Origin: Saprospiraceae bacterium
Lineage (GTDB): Bacteria > Bacteroidota > Bacteroidia > Chitinophagales > Saprospiraceae
DNA: 42,902 nt
Direction: 5' to 3'
NCBI GenBank assembly: GCA_022841745.1
Contig: JALHQW010000061.1
Coordinates: 1,292 to 44,193, forward strand
This document shows, one piece after another, positions 23,292 to 33,046 of the stretch (the stretch's first letter is position 1; each line of letters opens with the position of its first letter). The position numbers and the translations under genes were made by a program. The notes beneath the pieces are model-generated. The model saw nothing but the letters and a program-made list of their open reading frames with translations. It was not told the DNA's origin and did not search any database.

Positions 23292-24764
23292 TCAATCAAA
23301 CTTCGGGTTCACAAACTCCCAATCCCGGATATGGGCTTGCTGGTGCTCCCGCTTCAAAATGGCTTCAAACTGCTGCAAGACTTCAGGGTGCTGCTCCGCA
23401 ATATTCTTGGTTTCGTAAGGGTCTTCGATGAGGTCAAAAACTTCCCACGGCGCGTTCCTGTCCTTTTTCATATTGCTTTTAACGCCATTCCAATTGCCTA
23501 CCCGTATGGCCACCTGGCCACCTTTTTCTGGGTATTCAAAGAAAAGATATCCCTTGGAAGATTGTGCCTCCCCTGTGCCAAGCAAGGTCGGCAGCAGGCT
23601 AACGCCATCATTGGGTGGAGGTTCTAACCCCGCAATATTTGCACAAGTGGCGAGCATGTCATATTGTGACGATGCCAAGGAGGAAACACTGTTTTGGGCA
23701 ATCATGCCTGGCCAGCGGGCAATGAAGGGCACTCGGATACCACCTTCGTAGAGGTCCATTTTTCGGCCCCTAAGCCCAGCCGTGCTGTTGAAAAACTCCG
23801 TGTCCACGCCACCCACATCGAAGGTCGGGCCGTTGTCGCTGGAAAATAGGACGAGGGTGTTTTCATCCAAACCCAGTTCTTTGATAGAACGCAAAAGCAA
23901 ACCCACAATGGCGTCCATGTAGTCAATCATGGCAGCGTAAGTAGCCTTGGCATATTGGTTGGGGTAGTAGCCTTTTTGTCCGAGGTAGGGTGTGTCATCA
24001 AAAAGGTCTAAGTAGTTTTCCACAATGGGCTGTGGGGCTTGAAGGGCAAGGTGAGGGGTGGTCAGTGGTAGGTACAGGAAAAAGGATTGCGCCTTGTTTT
24101 TTTCGATGAAATCCAATGCTTTTTCCGCTAATTTGTCCATCGCATATTCCTTGCCCTTAAAGCGGTCGAAAACTGCTTGTGTAGCTTCCGTGCTATCTGG
24201 CAGTCGTTTGTGAACCAGCGGTAAATCATTGTCGAGGTTGTCCCATTGGCCATTTTCCCAGAGGTGGGTCGGGTAATGGTTGTGAGCTTGTTTTTGGTCG
24301 AGGTAGCCATAGAAATAATCGAAGCCCTGTTGGTTGGGGGCACCTGTGGTATTGGCCATGCCGAGGCCCCATTTACCTATGCATGCCGTGGCATAACCTG
24401 CGGTTTTGAGCAATTTTGGCAAGGTGACGATGCCTTCCGGCAATGGCATCTGGCCGCCTTCCCGGTCATCGGTGTAGCCACCCAGTTCGTAATTGCCACG
24501 GATATAGCTGTGCCCGGCGTGCTTGCCCGTTAGCAAGATGCAGCGGGCCGGCGCACAAACTGGGGAACCCGTATAATGATGGGTGAAACGCATGCCTTCT
24601 GCAGCCATTTGGTCGAGGTGTGGCGTTTTGATTTTTGCCTGGCCATAACAGCCCAATTCGCCATAACCAAGGTCGTCGGCATAGATATAGATGATATTGG
24701 GTTTTTGCTGCGCAAAAAATGGGGTGGCCAAAAGACCTAATAGAGCAAAAAGAAGGTAACGCAT
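23292..24764 (-). CDS. Secreted formylglycine-dependent sulfatase
   Basis: A 490-residue arylsulfatase-type sulfatase (family S1) that removes sulfate esters from glycans or aryl substrates. The start at 24764 opens a signal peptide (RYLLFALLGLLATPFFAQQ). The metal site begins with IIYIYADDLGYGELGCYG. The sulfatase signature is VCAPARCILLTGKHAG: Cys70 in CxPxR must be oxidised to formylglycine by an FGE or anSME maturase, not seen here. VLFSSDNGPTFDVGG supplies further metal ligands. The C-terminal subdomain ends DWEFVNPKFD. There is no T9SS tail or lipobox, so a periplasmic location is likely. No carbohydrate operon surrounds it. Confidence 0.92.
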   Translation of the reverse strand: MRYLLFALLGLLATPFFAQQKPNIIYIYADDLGYGELGCYGQAKIKTPHLDQMAAEGMRFTHHYTGSPVCAPARCILLTGKHAGHSYIRGNYELGGYTDDREGGQMPLPEGIVTLPKLLKTAGYATACIGKWGLGMANTTGAPNQQGFDYFYGYLDQKQAHNHYPTHLWENGQWDNLDNDLPLVHKRLPDSTEATQAVFDRFKGKEYAMDKLAEKALDFIEKNKAQSFFLYLPLTTPHLALQAPQPIVENYLDLFDDTPYLGQKGYYPNQYAKATYAAMIDYMDAIVGLLLRSIKELGLDENTLVLFSSDNGPTFDVGGVDTEFFNSTAGLRGRKMDLYEGGIRVPFIARWPGMIAQNSVSSLASSQYDMLATCANIAGLEPPPNDGVSLLPTLLGTGEAQSSKGYLFFEYPEKGGQVAIRVGNWNGVKSNMKKDRNAPWEVFDLIEDPYETKNIAEQHPEVLQQFEAILKREHQQAHIRDWEFVNPKFD

Positions 24765-25062
24765 TGGGTAAGCAAGAGGAAAATGGAAATTATTTGGAAT
24801 TAGGAAATCGGAGTGCATTTATTTGATTATCAATCTTTTGCAACAACTTCCAAATTCCTACCAATTTTCAATTTCTGATTTAGGTGTTTTTCTCAATTTC
24901 AATCCAGTGGCGAATTAACCAGATTTTTTAATGATTTTCGCCCCTTTGGAATTAGTATGAATAAACGTAACCATTTAGCTGGGGGCGTTTTTGGGTAAAA
25001 ACCTCCAATTTTTATCAAAAACCACCTTAACCCTCCTAAATTGTTACGAACAAAACAAAACA

Positions 25063-27639
25063 ATGCGAACGACCATCCTTGCCCTTTTGCTGGCTCTGCC
25101 AATCCTGCTTTTTTCCCAAAAACAAACCTTGGATTATTACTTGCCAAAGGCAAAATACGACACCAGCATCCCCACACCTGAACAGTATTTCGGCTTTCAA
25201 ATTGGGGAGTGGCATCTTAGCCACGACCAAATCATAGGCTACTACAAGGCCCTTGACGCCGCCAGCCCAAGAATCAGCTTGAAGGAATATAGCCGCAGCC
25301 ATGAAGGCAGGCCATTGATATACCTCACCATTACTTCGGAAACAAACCACGCCAATTTGCAAAGCATTCAAAATGAGCATCTTATGCTTTGCGACCCCGT
25401 GCATTCTGGCAAATTGGACGTTTCAAAAATGCCCATCGTCATCTATCAAGGGTTCAGCATCCACGGCAACGAACAGAGCGGGGCAAATGCCGCCCCCTTG
25501 GTCGCTTACCGGCTCGCCGCCGCCCAGGATGAGGAGACGACGAAACTACTCAGCGAGGCTATCATACTCTTCGACCCTTGTTTCAACCCAGACGGGATGC
25601 AGCGGTTCTCGACTTGGGTAAATGCCAACCGCAACCGCAACCTGAACGGCGATGGAAACGACCGTGAGTACGACGAGCCTTGGCCTCGTGGCCGCTTCAA
25701 CCATTATTTGTTCGACCTGAACCGGGACTGGCTGCCCGGCCAACAGCCGGAAAGCGTGGGCCGCATCGCTAATTTTCAGGCATGGAAGCCTAACATACTC
25801 ACCGACCACCATGAAATGGGCACCAACTCAACCTTCTTCTTTATGCCCGGTGTGCCCAGCAGGGTGAACCCGCTCACGCCCAAGTTGAACCAAGAACTAA
25901 CCGCCAAAATCGGCACCTACCACGCCGCCGCCTTGGACGAAATAGGCTCGCTCTACTATTCCGAAGAGGGCTTCGACGATTTCTACTATGGCAAAGGCTC
26001 GACCTACCCCGATGCGCAGGGCTGTATCGGTATCCTCTTTGAGCAGGCCAGTAGCCGTGGGCATTTGCAGAACTCGGAGAATGGGCCACTGTCCTTTTCT
26101 TTTACCATACTGAACCAAGTGCGTACGGCGCTTTCCACCCAAAAAGCGGCCATCGCCATGCGCACAGAATTGCTTGATTATCAGCGTAATTTTTACAAAA
26201 ATGCCTTTGAAGAAGCCCGCAAGGACAGCCGCAAAGCATTTGTCGTTGGAGAAAAACACGACAAGGCACGGCTGCTCAAATTCGTGGAATTGGTGCGGCG
26301 GCAAGGCATACAGGTTTTTGAAACCAATGAAAAAATCAAGGCGGGCGGCACGGAGTTCGAACCCGGAAACAGCTACCTCATCCCCTTGGAGCAGCAGCAA
26401 TACAAGTTGATATTGGGCATGTTCCAGCGGGATACCAGCTTTACTGACAGCATTTTCTACGACATCAGTGCGTGGACGCTGCCATTGGCCTTCAACTTGG
26501 AATATGCCAGCTTGGCGGGTAGCCAATTCTCCAGCAAATTGCTCGGCAGCGAAGCCTCCAACACGCAACTGCCTGATGGTCAATTGATTGCCAAAGCCAC
26601 TGATTATGCATTTGCTTTTGAATGGGATGCCTATTATGCGCCAGCGGCACTTTATCACCTATTGAAAAAAGGGATTTTGGTAAAAACTGCTGCCAAGCCC
26701 TTCATGGCAAATACCGCTGAAGGACAACGGAATTTTGGCTATGGCACCATCCTAATTCCTACCCAAAATCAAAAGCAAGAAGGCGATGCCCTTCTCAATA
26801 CGCTTAGGGAAGCAGCCAATCTCGGTCACCTGCGCATTCATGGTTTGACAAGCGGCTTGACGTCCATTGGGATTGACCTCGGCAGCAGCAATTTTGAACT
26901 GCTCCGCAAACCCAATATCCTGCTTCTCACAGGCGATGGCGTTACGCCCATGGATGCCGGGGAGGCCTGGCACCTGCTCGACACACGATATGACATACCC
27001 GTGACCAAGGTGGATTTGAACGATGTGTCGCCAAGCCTGCTCGAAAATTACAACACGGTCATCATGCCAAACGGTGGCTACGGCCCGCTTAACGTAGAGG
27101 CGTTACGGACTTGGGTAAATGGCGGCGGTACGCTCATCGCAGTGGAAGGGGCTGTTAAATGGCTGGAAACCAAGCAGTTGGGGACTGTTACGCTTAAAAA
27201 AGAACCAGAAACTACTACGGCAACATCAGCTCGAAGACCTTATGATGGTGCCTCCGAAGACCGGGCAGCGACGGAATTGCCAGGCAGCATCTTCGAGGCG
27301 GAATTGGACCTGACACATCCGCTTTGCTTCGGTTTCCGCCGCCAGAAATTGGCCTTGTTCAGAGGCAGTGGCCTTTTTTGCGAAGCAACCAAAAACCCTT
27401 ATGCTTCACCATTGGTACTTGTCAAACAGCCATTGCTGGCGGGTTATCTTCCAAGGAAAAACAAGCCAATGGCCCCTAACAGCCCTTCGGTGGTGGTGAC
27501 AGGAAGTGGCCAAGGCCGTATTATTTGCATGTTGGACAATCCTAGCTTTAGGTCGTTCTGGTATGGCACCGATAAGCTTATGGCCAACGCCATTTTCTTT
27601 GGGAATATCATCGCTTCGCAAACCGTGGAGAAGAAGTGA
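25063..27639 (+). CDS. Secreted M14-family zinc carboxypeptidase
   Basis: An 858-residue peptidase. The start at 25063 opens a signal peptide (RTTILALLLALPILLFSQ); the frame is open 24 codons upstream without signal character. The M14 domain covers about 40-400: zinc ligands HGNE (His134, Glu137) and His249 or His250 in LTDHHEMGTN, substrate Arg/Asn region NRNRNLNGDGNDREYDE, and catalytic Glu327 in GILFEQASSRG. The rest (about 420-858) is a C-terminal region with a GATase1-like fold (PNILLLTGDGVTPMDAGEAW, then NTVIMPNGGYG and VNGGGTLIAVEG). This long two-domain form is frequent in Bacteroidota. No T9SS tail is evident. Function: trimming of peptides or amidated/peptidoglycan substrates. Confidence 0.88.
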   Translation: MRTTILALLLALPILLFSQKQTLDYYLPKAKYDTSIPTPEQYFGFQIGEWHLSHDQIIGYYKALDAASPRISLKEYSRSHEGRPLIYLTITSETNHANLQSIQNEHLMLCDPVHSGKLDVSKMPIVIYQGFSIHGNEQSGANAAPLVAYRLAAAQDEETTKLLSEAIILFDPCFNPDGMQRFSTWVNANRNRNLNGDGNDREYDEPWPRGRFNHYLFDLNRDWLPGQQPESVGRIANFQAWKPNILTDHHEMGTNSTFFFMPGVPSRVNPLTPKLNQELTAKIGTYHAAALDEIGSLYYSEEGFDDFYYGKGSTYPDAQGCIGILFEQASSRGHLQNSENGPLSFSFTILNQVRTALSTQKAAIAMRTELLDYQRNFYKNAFEEARKDSRKAFVVGEKHDKARLLKFVELVRRQGIQVFETNEKIKAGGTEFEPGNSYLIPLEQQQYKLILGMFQRDTSFTDSIFYDISAWTLPLAFNLEYASLAGSQFSSKLLGSEASNTQLPDGQLIAKATDYAFAFEWDAYYAPAALYHLLKKGILVKTAAKPFMANTAEGQRNFGYGTILIPTQNQKQEGDALLNTLREAANLGHLRIHGLTSGLTSIGIDLGSSNFELLRKPNILLLTGDGVTPMDAGEAWHLLDTRYDIPVTKVDLNDVSPSLLENYNTVIMPNGGYGPLNVEALRTWVNGGGTLIAVEGAVKWLETKQLGTVTLKKEPETTTATSARRPYDGASEDRAATELPGSIFEAELDLTHPLCFGFRRQKLALFRGSGLFCEATKNPYASPLVLVKQPLLAGYLPRKNKPMAPNSPSVVVTGSGQGRIICMLDNPSFRSFWYGTDKLMANAIFFGNIIASQTVEKK

Positions 27640-27673
27640 TTTTTGTTATAGCCGCAGAAGAGGGATAGTTGGA

Positions 27674-27864
27674 TTTTGCTGCGCAAAATGAGTTTTTTTT
27701 TGACGCTGAAAGACGCAGATTCATTATGATGGATTATGTTTTGCGCAGCAAATACAAACTAATGAATCATATAAAATCAGCGTCTCTCTGCGTCGAAAAA
27801 CATTTTTGCGCAGCAAAAACAAACCTATTTAATCATAAATAATCAGCGTCTTTCAGCGTCGAAA
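27674..27864. repeat. Clustered mixed-orientation repeats upstream of galK
   Basis: Three copies of a ~38-bp unit (core GACGCTGAAAGACGCTGATT): one forward at about 27701-27738 and two reversed at about 27760-27797 and 27826-27864. Each is preceded by a copy of the palindromic 15-mer TTTTGCGCAGCAAAA or its complement (27674-27688, 27739-27752, 27804-27818). The forward copy can pair with either reversed copy, giving alternative hairpins. The cluster ends 8 bp before the galK start and must be in its leader or promoter. Confidence 0.85.
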
Positions 27865-27872
27865 CATCCACT

Positions 27873-29030
<1,158 letters not shown>

Positions 29031-29148
29031 CGGCAGTTCAAACCATCGTTCGGCATTTTTTCGACGGAATGAAATGTTAATTCTTTCCCCAAGTTTGAAA
29101 TTGCGGTTATGTAGGACTATTTTTCAGCCTCGAAAAATCGCCCGTAAC

Positions 29149-31086
29149 ATGCCGACCTTTCCGCAATTTGCAATAGAATCGCTTACAGCTTTCCTGCTTT
29201 TGCTTGGGTACTACCAATTTACCCATCGGCATCATTCAACTTTTTTGGCAAAAAGATGGCAACTACGGCTCGTGCCTGTGCTGGCTTGTTTGCTTCCGCT
29301 GATTCCTTCGCTTTTTGAGCAGGGGGTGGTGAAAGTTCCAAACGGCGTACAGGTCATGTCCATCGGGCCATTCCTCGACTTTGAACTACCCGCTTTTTCC
29401 ATCAAAATAAGTACCCTACTGCTTGCCATTTATTTTGCTGGGGTGGTTTACACTTCATTCCGCTTTGCCGACCGGCTTTGGTTGGTGTCGCAGTTTTTGA
29501 AGGAAAAGGGCAATGCGCCGCAGGTTTTGGCAGCTTGGCAAGGCAACCCCACGGCACTCATGGGCCATTTGGTGCTCAATTTTGAACAAATGACCGAGGC
29601 CGAAAAAGAAGCTTGGGCCAACCAATGGGTGCCCATCCATCCCGTTTTTGGGTGGGAGGCATTTCTGGTGGAGTTGTCGGTCATCGGAAATTGGTGGAAC
29701 CCGCTGGCACATCTTTACCGCCGTCATTGGGCTGCCTTGTATGCAGGATGGCAAGCAGAGCGCCGTTCAGCATACAATTTTTTCAATTTGGGCATGGTAG
29801 GCTACGGGGGCATCGCCTTGGGCTTGGCGAGCTTGTTTTATTGGATGCCTCCGGCAATGTCTCCTTCCCACCGCCTAGGTGAAATGACAGGCTCTTTCTT
29901 AAATACCACCATCGTGGAGAAGGTCATTGAAAAACCGCACGAGTACGAAGTAGAATGGGGAAACTTGAAACTGCCGCTGAAGAAATACGCCAATCCAAAT
30001 GGGTTCAGTGCCGAAATCGAAGTAGAACTCACCGATTTTCAAAAAGACCTCAGAAAAGAACTCAAAATATATCGAGACGGCAAGCCCATGAAACCCGGAA
30101 CGTTGAGCATGCTCTACAAATCCTATGAGCTGGGCAGGCAAGCCTATCTCAATGGCATTGACCCCAAGCAGGTCAAATTGCTCGACCGGCAGGATGGTAC
30201 TTTGTTCAACGACAGCCTTAGCCTTGGCGACGAATTGGTGCTCTTCGGCGATGCGGAGGAAATTTACCTTTCCCGCATCCAAATCAGGATTAAAGACCCA
30301 GATGCAGGCTACGAGCCTCCGATTTTTGTGCCCGAAATCAGCCAGTTGGAGCCACACATGTACTATCAAATCGTGGCGAGGAAGGGCAAGCGGGCCTTGG
30401 TGAAAATTGACCCTGACCACCCCAACACACCTCGCATCCTGCAACTCTATGGCGATGCCAAACAATACGAAATCGTTTACCTGCCCGGATTCCGCACCAA
30501 CCGCCATTACCTGACCGAGGCCGAGACGCTTGCCTCAAAAGTAGCTGCCGCCAATTCCGACTTGACCTTCATGGAACGGGACGCTTTTTACCTTCCGGAA
30601 TTCCAAGGTTACTATGAAAAGGAAGTTAGGATGGTCTGGGGTGATTTGGTAGCCTCGCCTTCGAGCGAAAACTACCCCTTGGACAGCTTCTTGCTTTCCA
30701 TTGCCCACGAACCGCAACTGCTCGTAGGGGAGGACAGCTTGGACATCATCTCTTTCGAATTTATCCTCGCCGGAAAAAACATGGATGCCAAGAGCTACCA
30801 AACCTATCGCATCGGCGACCTAAACCTGCGAGGCATCTTCAAGAACCTGCGTGAAGATACGAGCATATATTTCGATAAAATAGTTGTAAAGGATGTTGAA
30901 GGCAAACTAATGCTGTTCCCCGCCGCCTTTGCTTTTCATATCGGCAAGCCCAAGAAATACCCCGATTTAGGGTTTATACCGGGTAAGAACTATATCTTCA
31001 AAGAAGGGGCTAAACCTGAAATTAGTGAATTACATATCCCGGGTCGTGACACATTTTTTGAAAAATATCAAAAATCAAAAAACTGA
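29149..31086 (+). CDS. M56/BlaR1-like membrane protein lacking the zinc site, with unknown C-terminal region
   Basis: A 645-residue membrane protein. The start at 29149 (MPTFPQFAIESLTAFLLLLG) fits BlaR1/MecR1-type proteins; an upstream Met at 29074 is less likely. Four hydrophobic helices lie at about 7-24, 40-55, 86-103 and 213-232, as in Bacteroidota M56 peptidases. The segment VELSVIGNWWNPLAHLYRRH (174-193) matches the M56 block that usually reads fWfNPfvwly. Where HExxH belongs, EKEAWANQW (152-160) is found, so the peptidase is predicted inactive. Residues 250-645 have no family I can name; they include IYRDGKPMKPG and several beta-rich stretches. No BlaI repressor gene is adjacent. The M56 relationship is inferred by eye. 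Confidence 0.7.
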   Translation: MPTFPQFAIESLTAFLLLLGYYQFTHRHHSTFLAKRWQLRLVPVLACLLPLIPSLFEQGVVKVPNGVQVMSIGPFLDFELPAFSIKISTLLLAIYFAGVVYTSFRFADRLWLVSQFLKEKGNAPQVLAAWQGNPTALMGHLVLNFEQMTEAEKEAWANQWVPIHPVFGWEAFLVELSVIGNWWNPLAHLYRRHWAALYAGWQAERRSAYNFFNLGMVGYGGIALGLASLFYWMPPAMSPSHRLGEMTGSFLNTTIVEKVIEKPHEYEVEWGNLKLPLKKYANPNGFSAEIEVELTDFQKDLRKELKIYRDGKPMKPGTLSMLYKSYELGRQAYLNGIDPKQVKLLDRQDGTLFNDSLSLGDELVLFGDAEEIYLSRIQIRIKDPDAGYEPPIFVPEISQLEPHMYYQIVARKGKRALVKIDPDHPNTPRILQLYGDAKQYEIVYLPGFRTNRHYLTEAETLASKVAAANSDLTFMERDAFYLPEFQGYYEKEVRMVWGDLVASPSSENYPLDSFLLSIAHEPQLLVGEDSLDIISFEFILAGKNMDAKSYQTYRIGDLNLRGIFKNLREDTSIYFDKIVVKDVEGKLMLFPAAFAFHIGKPKKYPDLGFIPGKNYIFKEGAKPEISELHIPGRDTFFEKYQKSKN

Positions 31087-31187
31087 CAGTCAACCATTTA
31101 TGAAATAGAATTCTTCCCAATCAGCTTTACCAGTTTTTTTGGTAAACAATTTGAACCCGATGAAGCACCTCCGCTTAAATCGAGTTC

Positions 31188-31697
31188 ATGTACTTCAAGA
31201 TTCTCACTGCCTTAGCATTCGCATCTTTTCTTTCCATCATTGCCGTCGTTGGCCTTGAGACACCCATCGGGTTGTTCATCAAAGACACCATTGCCTCCAT
31301 ACCTTATTGCGACAAAGCCGTACATTTCAGCATGATGATAACCATCTCATTCCTTTTGTACCACGCTACCCAGCAACGCAGGGTGAACATACTCGGCCAG
31401 AACTTGTTGTTCAGCAGCCTGCTATTGTCCATCGGCATCAGCTTTGAAGAATGCAGCCAAGCCTTCATACCATCCAGAAATTTTGAAATAATGGACATGG
31501 TGTGTAACTATGCAGGTATTTACATGGGAAGCCTGTTACCAAGGCTCTCGCTGAAACACTTGACAAATGCTGATTTTTTCCGACGTGAAGCCATTTCAAT
31601 TCAAACAGTTCACCATAGCGCAAGACCGATGTTCCATGAAAGTGGGCACGGACGGAGTACTCTTAGGCGCCTGGTCAGACGCCACGGGAGCCGCTAA
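31188..31697 (+). CDS. VanZ-like membrane protein with overlapping tail
   Basis: A VanZ-family membrane protein with four helices in residues 1-125 (LTALAFASFLSIIAVVGL, then FSMMITISFLLYHA, LLFSSLLLSIGI and MVCNYAGIYMGSLLP). Family motifs DKAVHF and EECSQAFIPSRNFEIMDMVC are present. VanZ proteins are linked to teicoplanin resistance in one case, but most members have unknown roles. The frame continues 43 residues past the last helix into the trmN6 coding sequence; that tail (RREAISIQTVHHSARPMF and so on) is Arg/His-rich and is probably read-through after loss of the ancestral stop near 31563. The overlap with trmN6 is 131 bp. Confidence 0.75.
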   Translation: MYFKILTALAFASFLSIIAVVGLETPIGLFIKDTIASIPYCDKAVHFSMMITISFLLYHATQQRRVNILGQNLLFSSLLLSIGISFEECSQAFIPSRNFEIMDMVCNYAGIYMGSLLPRLSLKHLTNADFFRREAISIQTVHHSARPMFHESGHGRSTLRRLVRRHGSR

Positions 31698-32298
31698 TAT
31701 CCTTGACATCGGTACGGGAACGGGTCTAATTGCCATCATGCTGGCGCAACGGGCCAGCTCGGCCACCATTCATGCCGTAGAAATTGACGAAGAAGCCTGC
31801 GCTCAGGCCGCCGAGAACATAAATGCCTCGCCCTGGGCTGACCGCCTCCACGCCTTCCATTCCTCCATCCAAGATTTTGCGAAGCAAATCAATCAGAAAT
31901 ACGACCTCATCGTAAGCAATCCGCCTTTTTTCAGCGGCGGCACCTTCTCACATAGCCAGGACAAGAACTCCGTCCGCCATACCATCAAGCTGCCACATGG
32001 CGACCTCCTCATGGCTGTGCGCTCCCTACTGACACCACATGGCAAGTTCTGCATGATACTCCCCCAAATGGAGGGACTTCGTTTTCGGGAGATGGCGAAC
32101 AATTACGGCATTTATTGCACCAAATTAGTCGAAGTCGTGCCCAAACTTGGCAAGCCAGTCGAGCGTTTGCTGCTCCAATTCGAGTTGGTGAACCAACCGA
32201 CCGAAAAGTCTCAATTGGTCATTCATAACAGCGACACCGCCAATGATTGGACTGCCGAGTACCAGCAATTGACTGGGGACTATTACCTAAAACTTTGA
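31567..32298 (+). CDS. trmN6: tRNA1(Val) adenine(37)-N6-methyltransferase
   Basis: A 243-residue SAM-dependent N6-adenine methyltransferase of the TrmN6/YfiC family, which modifies A37 of tRNA-Val. Hallmarks are FQFKQFTIAQDRCSMKVGTD at the N-terminus, SAM motif DIGTGTGLIAIMLAQR, acidic HAVEIDEEAC and the adenine-specific motif NPPFFSGG. The ATG at 31567 is used; an in-frame GTG at 31585 would give the shorter N-terminus MKPFQFKQF. Either start overlaps the VanZ frame by more than 110 bp. The next gene follows after 2 bp, so these genes form one transcript. Confidence 0.9.
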   Translation: MLIFSDVKPFQFKQFTIAQDRCSMKVGTDGVLLGAWSDATGAANILDIGTGTGLIAIMLAQRASSATIHAVEIDEEACAQAAENINASPWADRLHAFHSSIQDFAKQINQKYDLIVSNPPFFSGGTFSHSQDKNSVRHTIKLPHGDLLMAVRSLLTPHGKFCMILPQMEGLRFREMANNYGIYCTKLVEVVPKLGKPVERLLLQFELVNQPTEKSQLVIHNSDTANDWTAEYQQLTGDYYLKL

Positions 32299-32300
32299 GT

Positions 32301-33005
32301 ATGGATATCGCCAAAGACAACAAAACCGCCCTTGTATTCGGTGCCACCGGCCTTATTGGCGGCCATGTGGTCAACTTCCTTTTGTTGCACCCCGCCTATT
32401 CCAAGGTGCTGGTCTTCGTTAGACGACCAATGGAAATGGAGCATCCAAAACTGATACAGCACGTCGTCAATTTTGATAAGCCGGAGACCTTTCACCATCT
32501 TGTCAAAGGCGACGACCTTTTCTGTTGCCTCGGCACCACGATGGCCAAGGCGGGCAGCAAGGAGGCATTTTATAAAGTGGATTTCACCTATGCATTTGAA
32601 GCTGCGCAATTGGGCAAACGGAATGGCGTAGGGCAATACCTGCTGGTGTCCTCGGTAGGTGCCGACCCGAATTCCCGCTTTTTCTACAGCAAAGTGAAAG
32701 GTGAGCTGGAAGTCATGGTGAAAACCCTTGGCTTCTGGGGGCTGCACATTTTCCAACCATCGGTGCTGCTCGGCGAGCGCAACGAGAACCGATTTGGCGA
32801 ACAACTGGCAGGCAAAATCGGCAGTTTCTTCGACCGTATGACTGGGGGGCTGCTCACGAAGTACCGCCCCATCGAGGCGGACGTAGTGGCCAAGGCTATG
32901 GTGAGTGCTGCGCAAGGATTGAAGCCCGGCGTGCATGTCTATCCGTCGCATTGGTTGCAAAAACTGGCAAATGAGATTGACCAGACGATGCTTTTGAGCG
33001 AATAG
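32301..33005 (+). CDS. Rossmann-fold NAD(P)-binding oxidoreductase (TIP30-like)
   Basis: A 234-residue short atypical SDR/NAD(P)H-binding protein. Dinucleotide motif FGATGLIGG (13-21), strand-end VFVRRP, the central LFCCLGTTMAKAGSKEAFYK motif and a YSKVKGE catalytic-type Tyr-Lys pair after LLVSSVGADPNSRFF are seen. This set is typical of the HTATIP2/TIP30-like branch found in bacteria and animals. The substrate is unknown. The start at 32301 is 2 bp after the trmN6 stop; the frame is open 18 codons upstream inside trmN6 but without the family's N-terminus. Confidence 0.85.
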   Translation: MDIAKDNKTALVFGATGLIGGHVVNFLLLHPAYSKVLVFVRRPMEMEHPKLIQHVVNFDKPETFHHLVKGDDLFCCLGTTMAKAGSKEAFYKVDFTYAFEAAQLGKRNGVGQYLLVSSVGADPNSRFFYSKVKGELEVMVKTLGFWGLHIFQPSVLLGERNENRFGEQLAGKIGSFFDRMTGGLLTKYRPIEADVVAKAMVSAAQGLKPGVHVYPSHWLQKLANEIDQTMLLSE

Positions 33006-33046
33006 CCTTACCTTCGGAGCCTCCTTTAAAATTCAACACCTGCATT

